This document shows, piece after piece, positions 1 through 6,731 of a DNA stretch of 64,000 nt. Position 1 is the first letter of the stretch. Every line of letters starts with the position of its first letter. The notes beneath the pieces are model-generated. The model ran no database searches. It worked only from the letters and a program-made list of their open reading frames with translations, and was not told the origin of the DNA. The stretch lies in NCBI GenBank assembly GCA_020072845.1, contig JAIQGF010000002.1, forward strand, positions 124,001 through 188,000, in the 5' to 3' direction. The position numbers and the translations under genes were made by a program. Source of the DNA: Terriglobia bacterium. GTDB taxonomy: Bacteria; Acidobacteriota; Terriglobia; Terriglobales; Acidobacteriaceae.

Positions 1-1
1 C

Positions 2-805
2 ATGGCCGGTGGCGTGGCGCTAAACAGCATGGCCAACGCGCGTATCCTGCGCGAAACGCCGTTTGAGGATCTGTTTATTCAACCGGCCGCCGGCGATTCC
101 GGGGGCGCGGTTGGCGCGGCCCTGTATGCGTGGCATGTCTTGCTTGGCCATGACCGCGAATTTGTTCTGGAGAACGCTTATCTCGGCAGCAGTTACGAGG
201 AGGCGGACATTGCGCGCGCCATCGGCGACGCGCCGCACCAGCGCTACGACGATTCCGCTGCTTTGGTGGAGCGGGTGGTCCAGGAACTGGAGGCGGGCAA
301 GGTGGTGGGTTGGTTCCAGGGACGCGGTGAGTGGGGGCCGCGCGCCTTGGGTAACCGCAGCATTCTCGCCGACCCGCGCAGTGCGGCGATGAAAGACACC
401 ATCAATCGCAAGATCAAATTTCGCGAGCCGTTCCGCCCGTTTGCTCCCGTCGTTGCGGAGCAGGACGCCAGCCGCTTTTTTGACGGCCTGCCCGACGTCG
501 CCCGCCAGTACCCGGCGCGGTACATGCTCCTGGTCCTGCCCTGGAAGCCGGGCGCCGCTGAAACCGTTCCCGCTGTGAACCACATGGGTACGGGCCGGGT
601 GCAAACATTGCGCCGAGAATGGAATCCGTTGTATTACGATGCTCTCGATCAATTCGGGCAGGCGACAGGCACACCGGTGCTGCTCAACACCAGTTTTAAC
701 CTGCGCGGTGAACCGATCGTCTGCTCCCCGGTGGATGCCTGCAGGACGTTTCGCAACAGCGGGCTCGATTTGTTGGTCTTGAACAACTTCGTGGTGGTGA
801 AATAA
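2..805 (+). CDS. Carbamoyltransferase (NodU/CmcH family), C-terminal part; start lies outside window
   Basis: The 267 visible residues match the C-terminal part of the NodU/CmcH carbamoyltransferases, which transfer a carbamoyl group from carbamoyl phosphate to a hydroxyl of a natural product or glycan. Family-like blocks are visible: GGVALN at the cut end, GRGEWGPRALGNRS near residue 105, REPFRPFAP near 140, and LNTSFNLRGEPIV near 230. The full family is about 550-600 residues, so roughly half lies upstream and the ATG at position 2 is internal. The next gene starts 4 bp after the stop and encodes a DUF5989 protein, a common partner. The substrate cannot be told from this fragment. Confidence 0.88.
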   Translation: MAGGVALNSMANARILRETPFEDLFIQPAAGDSGGAVGAALYAWHVLLGHDREFVLENAYLGSSYEEADIARAIGDAPHQRYDDSAALVERVVQELEAGKVVGWFQGRGEWGPRALGNRSILADPRSAAMKDTINRKIKFREPFRPFAPVVAEQDASRFFDGLPDVARQYPARYMLLVLPWKPGAAETVPAVNHMGTGRVQTLRREWNPLYYDALDQFGQATGTPVLLNTSFNLRGEPIVCSPVDACRTFRNSGLDLLVLNNFVVVK

Positions 806-809
806 GCGA

Positions 810-986
810 ATGAGTATCTTGAATCAGGTCGCGGGACGCGCCAGCACGCTGGCGGAAGTCTTCTCTTTCCTGCGGGAACGCAAGCTGTGGTGGATGATGC
901 CGCTCTTCATCTTGCTGCTCCTCCTCGGACTTATCATCGTGCTGGTGCAGTCCTCGGCCGTCGCCCCGTGGCTGTATCCGTTGTAG
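810..986 (+). CDS. DUF5989 family small membrane protein
   Basis: A 58-residue protein with a soluble N-terminal part, then a single hydrophobic segment (about residues 29-47, rich in Leu and Ile) and a conserved-looking tail around QSSAVAPWLYPL. This is the pattern of DUF5989 proteins, short single-pass membrane proteins usually encoded directly after a NodU/CmcH carbamoyltransferase. The ATG is 4 bp after the upstream stop, so the two genes are almost certainly co-transcribed and translationally coupled. Its molecular role is unknown; a membrane tether or partner for the carbamoyltransferase is only an inference from the pairing. Confidence 0.75.
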   Translation: MSILNQVAGRASTLAEVFSFLRERKLWWMMPLFILLLLLGLIIVLVQSSAVAPWLYPL

Positions 987-1111
987 TGGCCTCTGCCGGA
1001 TGGTTGAGCGGAGGCCGGCGCAGCAGTTGTTCGGCGATATGCGCAGCTACCATCCGCGCCCCGTTTTCGTTGAAGTGACAATCCTTGGTAAGGCGCATTC
1101 GGAGACAGTAA

Positions 1112-1291
1112 ATGGCAAAAATCGCAAAGACCGCCGACCGCAAGAAGGTCATGGACACCACCAAGAGCACGGATTGCCCCAAGTGCGGCAAGCCGACCCG
1201 GATCGTGAAGCGGGTGAAGGACCGCGACCGCAACGTGCCCGGCGGGATCTACATTTCTTGTTCGGCGTGCGACTTTTATGAAAAACTTTAG
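1112..1291 (+). CDS. Small zinc-ribbon protein
   Basis: A 59-residue basic protein with two cysteine pairs, CPKC near residues 22-25 and CSAC near 50-53, about 25 residues apart. This is the layout of a single zinc ribbon like those of ribosomal or nucleic-acid-binding small proteins. The N-terminal 20 residues are rich in Lys and Ala. The start ATG follows GGAGACAGTAA, a reasonable ribosome site. It is followed by an intergenic inverted repeat and then nuoB. I do not recognise a named family; nucleic acid binding is inferred from the zinc ribbon and charge. Confidence 0.6.
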   Translation: MAKIAKTADRKKVMDTTKSTDCPKCGKPTRIVKRVKDRDRNVPGGIYISCSACDFYEKL

Positions 1292-1353
1292 AGGCGCAAG
1301 GCACAAGGCGCCAGGCTGAATGTTTCCTTTGGTTATGCCTTGCGCCTTGCGCC
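1292..1353. repeat. Intergenic inverted repeat with GCGCAAGGC word
   Basis: AGGCGCAAGGC at 1292-1302 is exactly complementary to GCCTTGCGCCT at 1337-1347. Each arm is extended by a partial second copy of the same word. It starts directly after the stop of the zinc-ribbon gene and could act as a terminator-like hairpin. It belongs to the class of gap-specific inverted arrays seen across the host part of the window. Another short array, based on AGCTAATAGCTAAGAGCT, lies at 1426-1458 just before nuoB. Confidence 0.75.
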
Positions 1354-1464
1354 GAGAGCCGTGAGCCGATACCCTGTGACCGGAATCACATACCGGATGT
1401 TCGGCCGATTGCGACAATCAAACGGGCTAATGGCCAAGAGCTAATAGCTAAGAGCTGGGTTCCC

Positions 1465-2028
1465 ATGTCCTCCTGGTTGCAAAACAAATTCGAAAAGAAT
1501 TTTCTCATCAGCACGGTGGATTACGTCTTCAACTGGGCGCGGAAGTCGGCCATCTGGCCGATGACCTTCGGCCTGGCGTGCTGCGCCATCGAGATGATCG
1601 CCTCCTCCACCTCGCGCTTCGACATCGCGCGCTTCGGCAGCGAGGTGTTCCGTCCCAGCCCGCGGCAGAGCGATCTGATGATCGTCGCCGGCACGGTGAC
1701 GCTGAAGATGGCGCCGGTGGTGAAGCGCATTTACGACCAGATGCCCGATCCCAAGTGGGTAATCTCCATGGGCGCGTGCTCTTCGGTCGGCGGGCCGTTC
1801 AATACCTACGCGGTGCTGCAGGGCGTGGACAAGATCGTGCCGGTGGACGTGTACGTGATCGGCTGCCCGCCGCGGCCGGAGAACCTGTTCTACGCGCTGC
1901 TCAAGCTGCAGGACAAGATTGACCAGATGTCGCTGGCCAAAAAGCCCACCGAAGTCCGCCTCGACCAAGACATGGCGGAGAACTTCAAGCGCCAGGTCAT
2001 GATCGCGCAGACGCTGCAACCGAAATAG
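1465..2028 (+). CDS. nuoB: NADH-quinone oxidoreductase subunit B (NuoB)
   Basis: A 187-residue protein with the NuoB cores: [10 protein letters not shown] at 35-44, [10 protein letters not shown] around 103-112 and VIGCPPRPE around 131-139. The four ligands of the N2 [4Fe-4S] cluster are Cys39, Cys40, Cys105 and Cys134. N2 is the last cluster before quinone in complex I, in the membrane-proximal arm. Length is normal. Oddly, no other nuo gene is near: a zinc-ribbon protein lies upstream and a Rieske protein downstream. It may be a second, detached NuoB copy or part of a split nuo locus; the window cannot decide. Confidence 0.93.
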   Translation: MSSWLQNKFEKNFLISTVDYVFNWARKSAIWPMTFGLACCAIEMIASSTSRFDIARFGSEVFRPSPRQSDLMIVAGTVTLKMAPVVKRIYDQMPDPKWVISMGACSSVGGPFNTYAVLQGVDKIVPVDVYVIGCPPRPENLFYALLKLQDKIDQMSLAKKPTEVRLDQDMAENFKRQVMIAQTLQPK

Positions 2029-2179
2029 CTGTCAGCTCTCAGCTATCAGCTTTCAGCCAAACCAGCCCGACCTTCGAGTCGGGCTTTTGTTTTTCGTACG
2101 CGGGAAGATGATGTTGACGATGGCGAGTGCCGAGCTTAGTTCGTGTAAGCTGATGGCTGACAGCTGAGAGCTGATAGCC
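2029..2179. repeat. Inverted pair of AGCTGATAGCTGA-type arrays around a terminator
   Basis: Two short arrays of a degenerate CAGCT-centred 7-8 base word lie at about 2029-2061 and 2148-2179, directly flanking the gap between nuoB and the Rieske gene. They are inverse to each other and could pair over about 30 bases, with the hairpin at 2065-2092 between them. The second array ends at the base before the Rieske start codon, so pairing could also affect its translation. Confidence 0.75.
2065..2094 (+). terminator. Rho-independent terminator after nuoB
   Basis: A perfect 7-bp stem, GCCCGAC (2065-2071) and GTCGGGC (2078-2084), with a 6-base loop, followed by TTTTGTTTTT. This is a strong intrinsic terminator on the plus strand, 36 bp after the nuoB stop. 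Confidence 0.85.
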
Positions 2180-2482
2180 ATGTGGCAAAAGATCGCAAGC
2201 AAATCCGACCTGCCGGGCGACGGCGAAGCCCGGGAGTTCACCCTCGGCGAGAAGGTCGTCTGCATTGCCAGCGTTGACGGCACGTATGCGGCGATGGACA
2301 ACGTCTGCGTGCACCGCGGCGGGCCGCTGGGGCAGGGAGTGATCCTGGACGGCAAAGTGGTCTGCCCATGGCACGGCTGGATGTACGACCCCAAGACGGG
2401 CGCCGCCGACGTCAGTCCCGATGCGCACGTGACGATTTATCCAATCAAGTTGGAAGGTGAGGACGTGTTGATCGAAGTCTAG
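2180..2482 (+). CDS. Rieske [2Fe-2S] ferredoxin-like protein
   Basis: A 100-residue single-domain Rieske protein. Both cluster boxes are present: CVHRGG (Cys43, His45) and CPWHGW (Cys62, His65), 16 residues apart, with no membrane segment or signal peptide. Such small soluble Rieske proteins resemble NirD or dioxygenase ferredoxin components and pass electrons to a partner. No oxygenase or nitrite reductase is nearby; the only redox neighbour is nuoB, upstream and separated by a terminator. The partner is therefore unknown. The ATG follows directly on a repeat array rather than on a clear ribosome site. Confidence 0.88.
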   Translation: MWQKIASKSDLPGDGEAREFTLGEKVVCIASVDGTYAAMDNVCVHRGGPLGQGVILDGKVVCPWHGWMYDPKTGAADVSPDAHVTIYPIKLEGEDVLIEV

Positions 2483-2525
2483 ACACGCTGATCACCACGG
2501 AGGCACGGAGGAATGAAGAATTAAT

Positions 2526-2562
2526 AAGTCAGAATGAAGACTGCACGGGCGCATTCTGACTT
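2526..2562. repeat. Perfect 11-bp inverted repeat (AAGTCAGAATG)
   Basis: AAGTCAGAATG at 2526-2536 and CATTCTGACTT at 2552-2562 are exact complements with a 15-base loop. The wider region 2511-2577 holds further AGAATGAAGA and CATTCTATTAA words. It lies between the Rieske gene and a small gene on the other strand and could end transcription from both sides. Confidence 0.7.
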
Positions 2563-2578
2563 CTCATTCTATTAACTG

Positions 2579-2722
2579 TCATTTTGGTTCTTTTGCCGCT
2601 TGTGCGGCCGCCGCGGCAAAGGTTGAGGCGACATACGCTGCCAGCACGCTGAGTGAGCCGCCGTAAACCGCCATCCAGGTCCACACCCAGTTCAGGTTCG
2701 TTTTTTCCCAAAGGCTGCGCAC
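2579..2722 (-). CDS. Possible small single-pass membrane protein
   Basis: A short frame of 47 codons starting at GTG, with GGAG placed 6 bases upstream, which decides this start. The product has a charged N-terminus (about 10 residues), then aromatic and hydrophobic residues (NWVWTWMAVYGG, then an Ala/Leu/Val-rich stretch) and ends in a Lys-containing tail (AAKEPK). This looks like one membrane segment of about 25 residues. It fills an otherwise empty 470-bp gap between the Rieske gene and the XRE regulator. There is no family I recognise, and short frames of this size can arise by chance. Confidence 0.4.
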   Translation of the reverse strand: MRSLWEKTNLNWVWTWMAVYGGSLSVLAAYVASTFAAAAAQAAKEPK

Positions 2723-2906
2723 CGGCGACTCCGTGTGTCGCACGCCCCAATCAGTTGAACCCGCTCATTCGAGGTAAGTTCCGTAAAGATTGGTAAAGGC
2801 TTAGTGCGGTGCTTGCGCGCTTGCACGTACAAACATATGAGTGCGCTCGGAAGGACAAGCCTCTGGAGAAGTGGGCAATGCATTGAAAACACGGCAAATA
2901 AAGTTC

Positions 2907-2941
2907 TTGACTAATATTACATATTGCAATATACATATTGC
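2907..2941 (+). promoter_or_regulatory. Promoter with overlapping palindromic operator for the XRE/flotillin cluster
   Basis: TTGACT (2907-2912) is followed at 17 bp by TATACA (2930-2935). GCAATATACATATTGC (2926-2941), two 7-bp half sites with a 2-bp spacer, covers the -10 box. The surrounding AT-rich stretch also has CTAAT/ATTAG flanks in inverse orientation. It sits 10 bp before the XRE start, so autoregulation by that protein is the natural reading (inference). Confidence 0.6.
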
Positions 2942-2951
2942 GATTAGTAAT

Positions 2952-3473
2952 ATGAAACTCGGCGAGAAAATTCGCTACCTGCGGGAAGTCGAGGGCACGC
3001 TGCGCGGATTGGGCCGCGCCATGACCCAGCAGGAGGTCGTGGACGCCATCCGCGAGCGGCTGGGCCGGCCCATCAGCCAGTCGTACCTCTCGCAGATTGA
3101 AAGCGGCGCGCGCCCGCACCTGACCAACTCCAGCCGCATGTTGCTGGCGAAGTTCTTCAACGTGCACCCCGGCTACCTGGTGGACGATCCGGAGGGCTAC
3201 CACACGGAGCTGCAGTCGGAGCTGCGCGCGTCGGAGGACAAGCTGGACTTGTGGCTGATCAACAGCGCCGAGCAGTTTCGCCGCGATCCCGAAGTGTGCG
3301 AGGCGCTGCTGGCCGTCGCCCGTCACGAGGATTCCCGCAAGTGCCTGCTGCTCCTGGAAGCGATTTTGGATGCGCCGAATCTGGCAGAGCGGTTGTTGCA
3401 GGTCTTGCGGCCGGAAAGGGCGGAACACGGATCCGAGAGGCGCACTACGCAAGCCGGGAGGCAAGAGTTATGA
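2952..3473 (+). CDS. XRE-family transcriptional regulator
   Basis: A 173-residue protein with an N-terminal helix-turn-helix of the XRE/Cro type: residues 1-65 include MKLGEKIRYLRE, the TQQEVV helix and SQSYLSQIESGARP, the usual recognition helix region. The C-terminal half is helical and acidic, with no enzyme motif. The ATG at 2952 is chosen because it begins the HTH domain and directly follows the palindromic operator; an upstream in-frame start would run through the promoter. The stop overlaps the next start (TTATGA), so it is translationally coupled to the NfeD-like gene and probably controls this membrane-stress operon. Confidence 0.85.
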   Translation: MKLGEKIRYLREVEGTLRGLGRAMTQQEVVDAIRERLGRPISQSYLSQIESGARPHLTNSSRMLLAKFFNVHPGYLVDDPEGYHTELQSELRASEDKLDLWLINSAEQFRRDPEVCEALLAVARHEDSRKCLLLLEAILDAPNLAERLLQVLRPERAEHGSERRTTQAGRQEL

Positions 3474-4054
3474 ACTGGGCAGACGTGTACATGTTCTGTT
3501 TCCTGGTGGGATTCATTCTCAGCCTGCTGTCGTTGGTGGTAGGCGTATGGAACATTCACATTCCCGTATTCCATCACTTGCACCTGGACACGCATTTCGG
3601 GCACGCGCCCGGCGGCTTCAGTTTTTCCAACGCGATGGCGTTTCTGGCTTGGTTCGGCGGCGCCGGCTACCTGCTGACCGCCTGGGGAAAGGTGGGCACG
3701 CTGGCGGTGCTGGGCTTTGCTGCCATGGCGGGTCTCACCGGCGCGGCCATCGTCTTTATGTTCCTGGCCAAGGTGCTGATGCGCACCGACAGCGCGCTCT
3801 ACGAGAGCGACTACCGCATGGACGGCGTGCTGGGGCGCGTGAGCAGCGGCATACGCGCGGGCGGCACCGGGGAAATCATTTTTTCGCAGGAGGGAGTACG
3901 CCGCACCTGCGGCGCACGCAGCGAGAACGGGACGGCGATCGCGCGCGGCACCGAAGTGATGATTACGCGTTACGAGAAGGGGATCGCCTACGTTCGCCCC
4001 TGGGAGGAGATGGCGAAGGAAGCGGGAGTGAGCGGGTCGATGGAAAGCAAGTAA
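3470..4054 (+). CDS. NfeD/YuaF-like membrane protein, flotillin partner
   Basis: A 194-residue membrane protein with a hydrophobic segment near residues 5-28, a His-rich loop around 32-45 (HIPVFHHLHLDTHFGH), further hydrophobic segments at about 50-105, and a soluble C-terminal domain of about 75 residues. That domain contains the GRVSSGIRAGGTGEI and MITRYEKGIAYVRPWEE stretches typical of the small OB-fold of NfeD-type proteins. In Bacillus the equivalent yuaF gene is next to floT, and here a flotillin follows 163 bp downstream. A role in assembling or anchoring flotillin is inferred from family and context. The start overlaps the stop of the XRE gene. Confidence 0.72.
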   Translation: MNWADVYMFCFLVGFILSLLSLVVGVWNIHIPVFHHLHLDTHFGHAPGGFSFSNAMAFLAWFGGAGYLLTAWGKVGTLAVLGFAAMAGLTGAAIVFMFLAKVLMRTDSALYESDYRMDGVLGRVSSGIRAGGTGEIIFSQEGVRRTCGARSENGTAIARGTEVMITRYEKGIAYVRPWEEMAKEAGVSGSMESK

Positions 4055-4061
4055 GGCAACG

Positions 4062-4206
4062 ACATTTCCGATTGCCGATTGCCGATTTTCGATTGTCGAT
4101 TGCCGATTGAGTTCTGAGTTGTGAGTTCTGAGTTGTGAGCAAGACGCGTTCTGAGTTCCACCGATTTCTTTTGCTGGCCACTGGCAACTGACCACTGGCC
4201 ACTGTC
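4062..4206. repeat. Three successive degenerate short arrays before the flotillin gene
   Basis: Array 1 (about 4068-4110) repeats CGATTGC. Array 2 (about 4110-4160) repeats GAGTTCTGAGTTGT. Array 3 (about 4173-4206) repeats CCACTGGCAACTGA. Each has a period of 7-15 bases with scattered changes. The block fills the gap between two genes that should be co-expressed, so it may set up RNA processing or partial termination. Confidence 0.75.
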
Positions 4207-4217
4207 TAGGAGCGTAT

Positions 4218-5675
4218 ATGCAAATCGCAGCGGGGGTATGGGTGATGGTGGGACTGGCGATCATGGCCGTGCTCTTCATCATTGGAGTGCTGACGCGGCT
4301 GTACCGCATCGCCGGGCCCAACGAGGCGCTGGTCATCACCGGATTTCGTGGCCAGCAGGGAACGATTGTCAAAGCCGGCGGCAGGATCGTCTTTCCGCTG
4401 ATCGAGCAGTGCCGGGTGCTGTCGCTGGAGCTGATGTCGTTCGACGTGGCGCCGCAACAGGATCTGTACACCAAGCAAGGCGTCGCGGTCACGGTGGAGG
4501 CGGTGGCGCAGATCAAGGTGAGGTCGGATCCGGAGTCCATCCGCACCGCCGCGGAGCAGTTCCTCAACAAGACGCCGCAAATCCGGGAGGGCCTGATCCG
4601 GCTGGTGATGGAAGGCCATCTGCGCGGCATCATCGGCCAGCTCACGGTGGAAGAGATCGTGAAACAGCCGGAGATGGTGGCGGAGCGCATGCGCTCCACC
4701 TGCGCCGACGACATGAACAAGATGGGCCTGGAAGTGATTTCCTTCACCATCAAGGAAGTGAAGGACAAGAACGATTACATTTCCAACATGGGCCGGCCCG
4801 ACATCGCGCGCATCAAGCGCGATGCCGACATCGCCGCCGCCGAAGCCGAGCGCGACACGGCGATCAGGCGCGCTGTCGCCAAGCGCGAAGCCTCCGTGGC
4901 CGAAGCGCAGGCGGACCAGGAGCGCGTGCTGGCGCAGACTTTGTCGCAGGCCAAGCAGGCCGAGGCCACGCGCGACCTCAATGTCAAACAGGCGCAATAC
5001 CTGGAAACCAGTAAGAAGCAGCAGGCGCAGGCTGACAAGGCGTACGACATCCAGACGCAGGTCATGCAGCAGCAGCTCACCGCCGAGCAAGTGCGCGTGC
5101 AGCAGGTGGAGCGCGAAGCGCAGGTCAAGGTGCAGGAAGCCGAGATCATGCGCCGCGAGAAGGAACTGATCGCCACCGTGCTTAAGCAGGCGGAGATCGA
5201 GCGCCAGCGCATCGAGACCCTGGCCGCGGCCGAGAAAGCCCGGCTCACGGTAGAGGCGGAAGGCAAGGCGTCTTCCATCCGCCAGCAGGGCGAGGCCGAA
5301 GCCGACATCATCTTCAAGAAGGGCGACGCCGAGGCGCGGGCGATGAACGTCAAGGCCGCGGCCTTCCAGGAGTACAACCAGGCGGCGGTCATTGACAAGC
5401 TGCTCACCGGTTTGCCGGAGATCGTAAGGGCGTTGTCGGCGCCGCTGGCGAATGTGGACAAGATCACCATCGTCAGCACGGGCAATGGCGATTCCGCCGG
5501 CATGAACAAGATCACCGGCGACATCGCGCAGATGGCGGCGCAGGTGCCGGCGCTGTTCGAGACCCTGAGCGGGATGAAGATGTCGGAGCTGCTCGGCAAG
5601 GTACGGCTGATCGGCGACAAGGGTGCGAAGCCGGATGCATCGAGTGAGGGCAAGGGCGCTGGGGCTGGCAAATAG
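4218..5675 (+). CDS. floT: Flotillin-family SPFH protein
   Basis: A 485-residue protein with one N-terminal membrane segment (about residues 8-27), an SPFH/band-7 domain (about 30-200, with GGRIVFPLIEQ and SFTIKEVKDKNDYI), then a long Ala/Glu/Lys/Gln-rich coiled coil (about 205-385) typical of flotillins. Its C-terminal part includes AAAFQEYNQAAVIDKLLTGL and KMSELLGKV. Flotillins form membrane microdomain scaffolds and stress assemblies. Gene order NfeD-like, flotillin, small membrane protein and PspA supports a membrane-integrity role. The ATG at 4218 follows TAGGAGCGTAT, a good ribosome site. Length matches the FloT/YuaG type rather than the short FloA type. Confidence 0.92.
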   Translation: MQIAAGVWVMVGLAIMAVLFIIGVLTRLYRIAGPNEALVITGFRGQQGTIVKAGGRIVFPLIEQCRVLSLELMSFDVAPQQDLYTKQGVAVTVEAVAQIKVRSDPESIRTAAEQFLNKTPQIREGLIRLVMEGHLRGIIGQLTVEEIVKQPEMVAERMRSTCADDMNKMGLEVISFTIKEVKDKNDYISNMGRPDIARIKRDADIAAAEAERDTAIRRAVAKREASVAEAQADQERVLAQTLSQAKQAEATRDLNVKQAQYLETSKKQQAQADKAYDIQTQVMQQQLTAEQVRVQQVEREAQVKVQEAEIMRREKELIATVLKQAEIERQRIETLAAAEKARLTVEAEGKASSIRQQGEAEADIIFKKGDAEARAMNVKAAAFQEYNQAAVIDKLLTGLPEIVRALSAPLANVDKITIVSTGNGDSAGMNKITGDIAQMAAQVPALFETLSGMKMSELLGKVRLIGDKGAKPDASSEGKGAGAGK

Positions 5676-5699
5676 TTGCGAGTCCCGAGTGTGACTCGA

Positions 5700-5730
5700 C
5701 CCACATCTGCCAAAGGCGGGCAGATGTGGG
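5700..5730. repeat. 12-bp perfect hairpin between floT and the small membrane gene
   Basis: CCCACATCTGCC (5700-5711) pairs exactly with GGCAGATGTGGG (5719-5730) across a 7-base loop. No run of T follows, so it is more likely a REP-like or RNA-stabilising element than a classic terminator. Confidence 0.7.
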
Positions 5731-5759
5731 GCACCAAGCGCGACGGAAGGAGTTCGGAG

Positions 5760-5921
5760 ATGGAAAGAGCATATTTACTGATCGCGGGAATTCTGACGGG
5801 GGCGGCGGTCGGCCTGCTGAGTGGCCAGATTGCGGTGTGGATTCCGCTCGGCGTCGTCATGGGCATCGTGCTGTCGGCCAGCGCGCGGCGCCGCCCCAAA
5901 CGTCCAGTCGAACCGCAGTAG
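5760..5921 (+). CDS. Small membrane protein of the flotillin/PspA cluster
   Basis: A 53-residue protein with two hydrophobic stretches (about residues 4-20 and 22-40), the second including VWIPLGVVMGIVLSAS, followed by a basic Arg/Lys/Pro tail. It is probably inserted in the inner membrane. The ATG at 5760 is preferred over an upstream in-frame start because GGAAGGAG lies just before it and the upstream start would translate the hairpin. Position between the flotillin and PspA suggests a membrane-stress role by association only; no family is recognised. Confidence 0.6.
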   Translation: MERAYLLIAGILTGAAVGLLSGQIAVWIPLGVVMGIVLSASARRRPKRPVEPQ

Positions 5922-5927
5922 CGGAAA

Positions 5928-5956
5928 GCTGATCGCTGAGAGCGGAAAGCTCAAAG
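5928..5956. repeat. Short AGCGGAAAGCT array before pspA
   Basis: Two copies of AGCGGAAAGCT (5930-5940 region and 5941-5951 region) with a linking TGATCGCTGAG lie directly before the pspA ribosome site AAAGGAG. It is a minimal member of the gap-specific arrays. Confidence 0.55.
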
Positions 5957-5965
5957 GAGTTTGTC

Positions 5966-6646
5966 ATGGCACTACTGGAACGAGTTGCAACCCTGGTCCG
6001 CGCCAATCTCAATGACCTGATTGACAAGGCGGAAGACCCCGAGAAGATGATCAAGCAGATCATCCTCGACATGCAGAACCAGCTCCTGCAGGTGAAGACG
6101 CAGGTGGCCATCGCCATCGCCGATCAGCACCTGCTGGAAAAGAAGCAGAAAGAGAACGCAGACGCCGCGTCCGAGTGGGTGCGGAAAGCGGAGCTGGCCG
6201 TGGACAAGAAGCAGGACGACCTGGCGCGCGTCGCGCTGGAGCGCTCCATCAGCTACAAGGAGCTGGCGGAAAGCTTCGCGCAGCAGGTGTCCGACCAGAA
6301 GGCGCAAGTCGAAAACCTGAAGACGGCGCTCAGCAAGCTGGATCAAAAGCTGGCGGAGGCGCAGAACAAGTGCGACATGCTGATCGCGCAGCATCGCCGG
6401 GCGCGCGCGCTGGGCAAGGCGAGCGACGCGCGGTCGAGCATGGTGGACAGCTCCAAGGCGGCCGGGTTCGACCGCATGAAGCGGCGCGTCGCCCATGACG
6501 AAGCGGTGAGCGAGGCCAAGGCCGAGTTGGCGGGCGACACCGTGGACGACAAGTTCGCCGCCCTGGAGAAAGAAGACGCCATCGAAAAGCTGCTGGCGGA
6601 GATCAAGAGCCGGCGCAGCGCTGGCACGAACCAGGCGGCGGGATAA
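5966..6646 (+). CDS. pspA: Phage shock protein A / IM30 family protein
   Basis: A 226-residue, nearly all-helical protein with the PspA start MALLERVATLVRANLNDLI and the following AEDPEKMIKQIILDM, the amphipathic and first coiled-coil helices of the ESCRT-III-like PspA/Vipp1 family. These proteins bind stressed inner membrane from the cytoplasm and block proton leak. The rest is a heptad-rich coiled coil with charged residues, and the length fits PspA. An AAAGGAG site precedes the ATG. It follows the flotillin and a small membrane protein on the same strand; PspA and flotillins often act in the same envelope-stress response. Confidence 0.92.
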   Translation: MALLERVATLVRANLNDLIDKAEDPEKMIKQIILDMQNQLLQVKTQVAIAIADQHLLEKKQKENADAASEWVRKAELAVDKKQDDLARVALERSISYKELAESFAQQVSDQKAQVENLKTALSKLDQKLAEAQNKCDMLIAQHRRARALGKASDARSSMVDSSKAAGFDRMKRRVAHDEAVSEAKAELAGDTVDDKFAALEKEDAIEKLLAEIKSRRSAGTNQAAG

Positions 6647-6668
6647 GGGCGGCCACCGGAGCACAGTT

Positions 6669-6696
6669 GGCGGCCGATACGGGCGATTCGGCCGCC
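6669..6696. terminator. Hairpin between convergent pspA and rmuC
   Basis: GGCGGCCGA (6669-6677) pairs with TCGGCCGCC (6688-6696) across a 10-base loop. It lies in the 85-bp gap between two genes that read towards each other. There is no T-tract, so termination is only likely from position. Confidence 0.45.
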
Positions 6697-6731
6697 CGCC
6701 CCAAAATCATGGCGCTGAAAAAATGCGCCGA

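Noticed and set aside
3323-4768. 481-codon minus-strand frame opposite the NfeD-like and flotillin genes
   Set aside because: It crosses repeat arrays and is the antisense shadow of two recognised genes; composition is Ser/Arg-rich and no family motif is seen.
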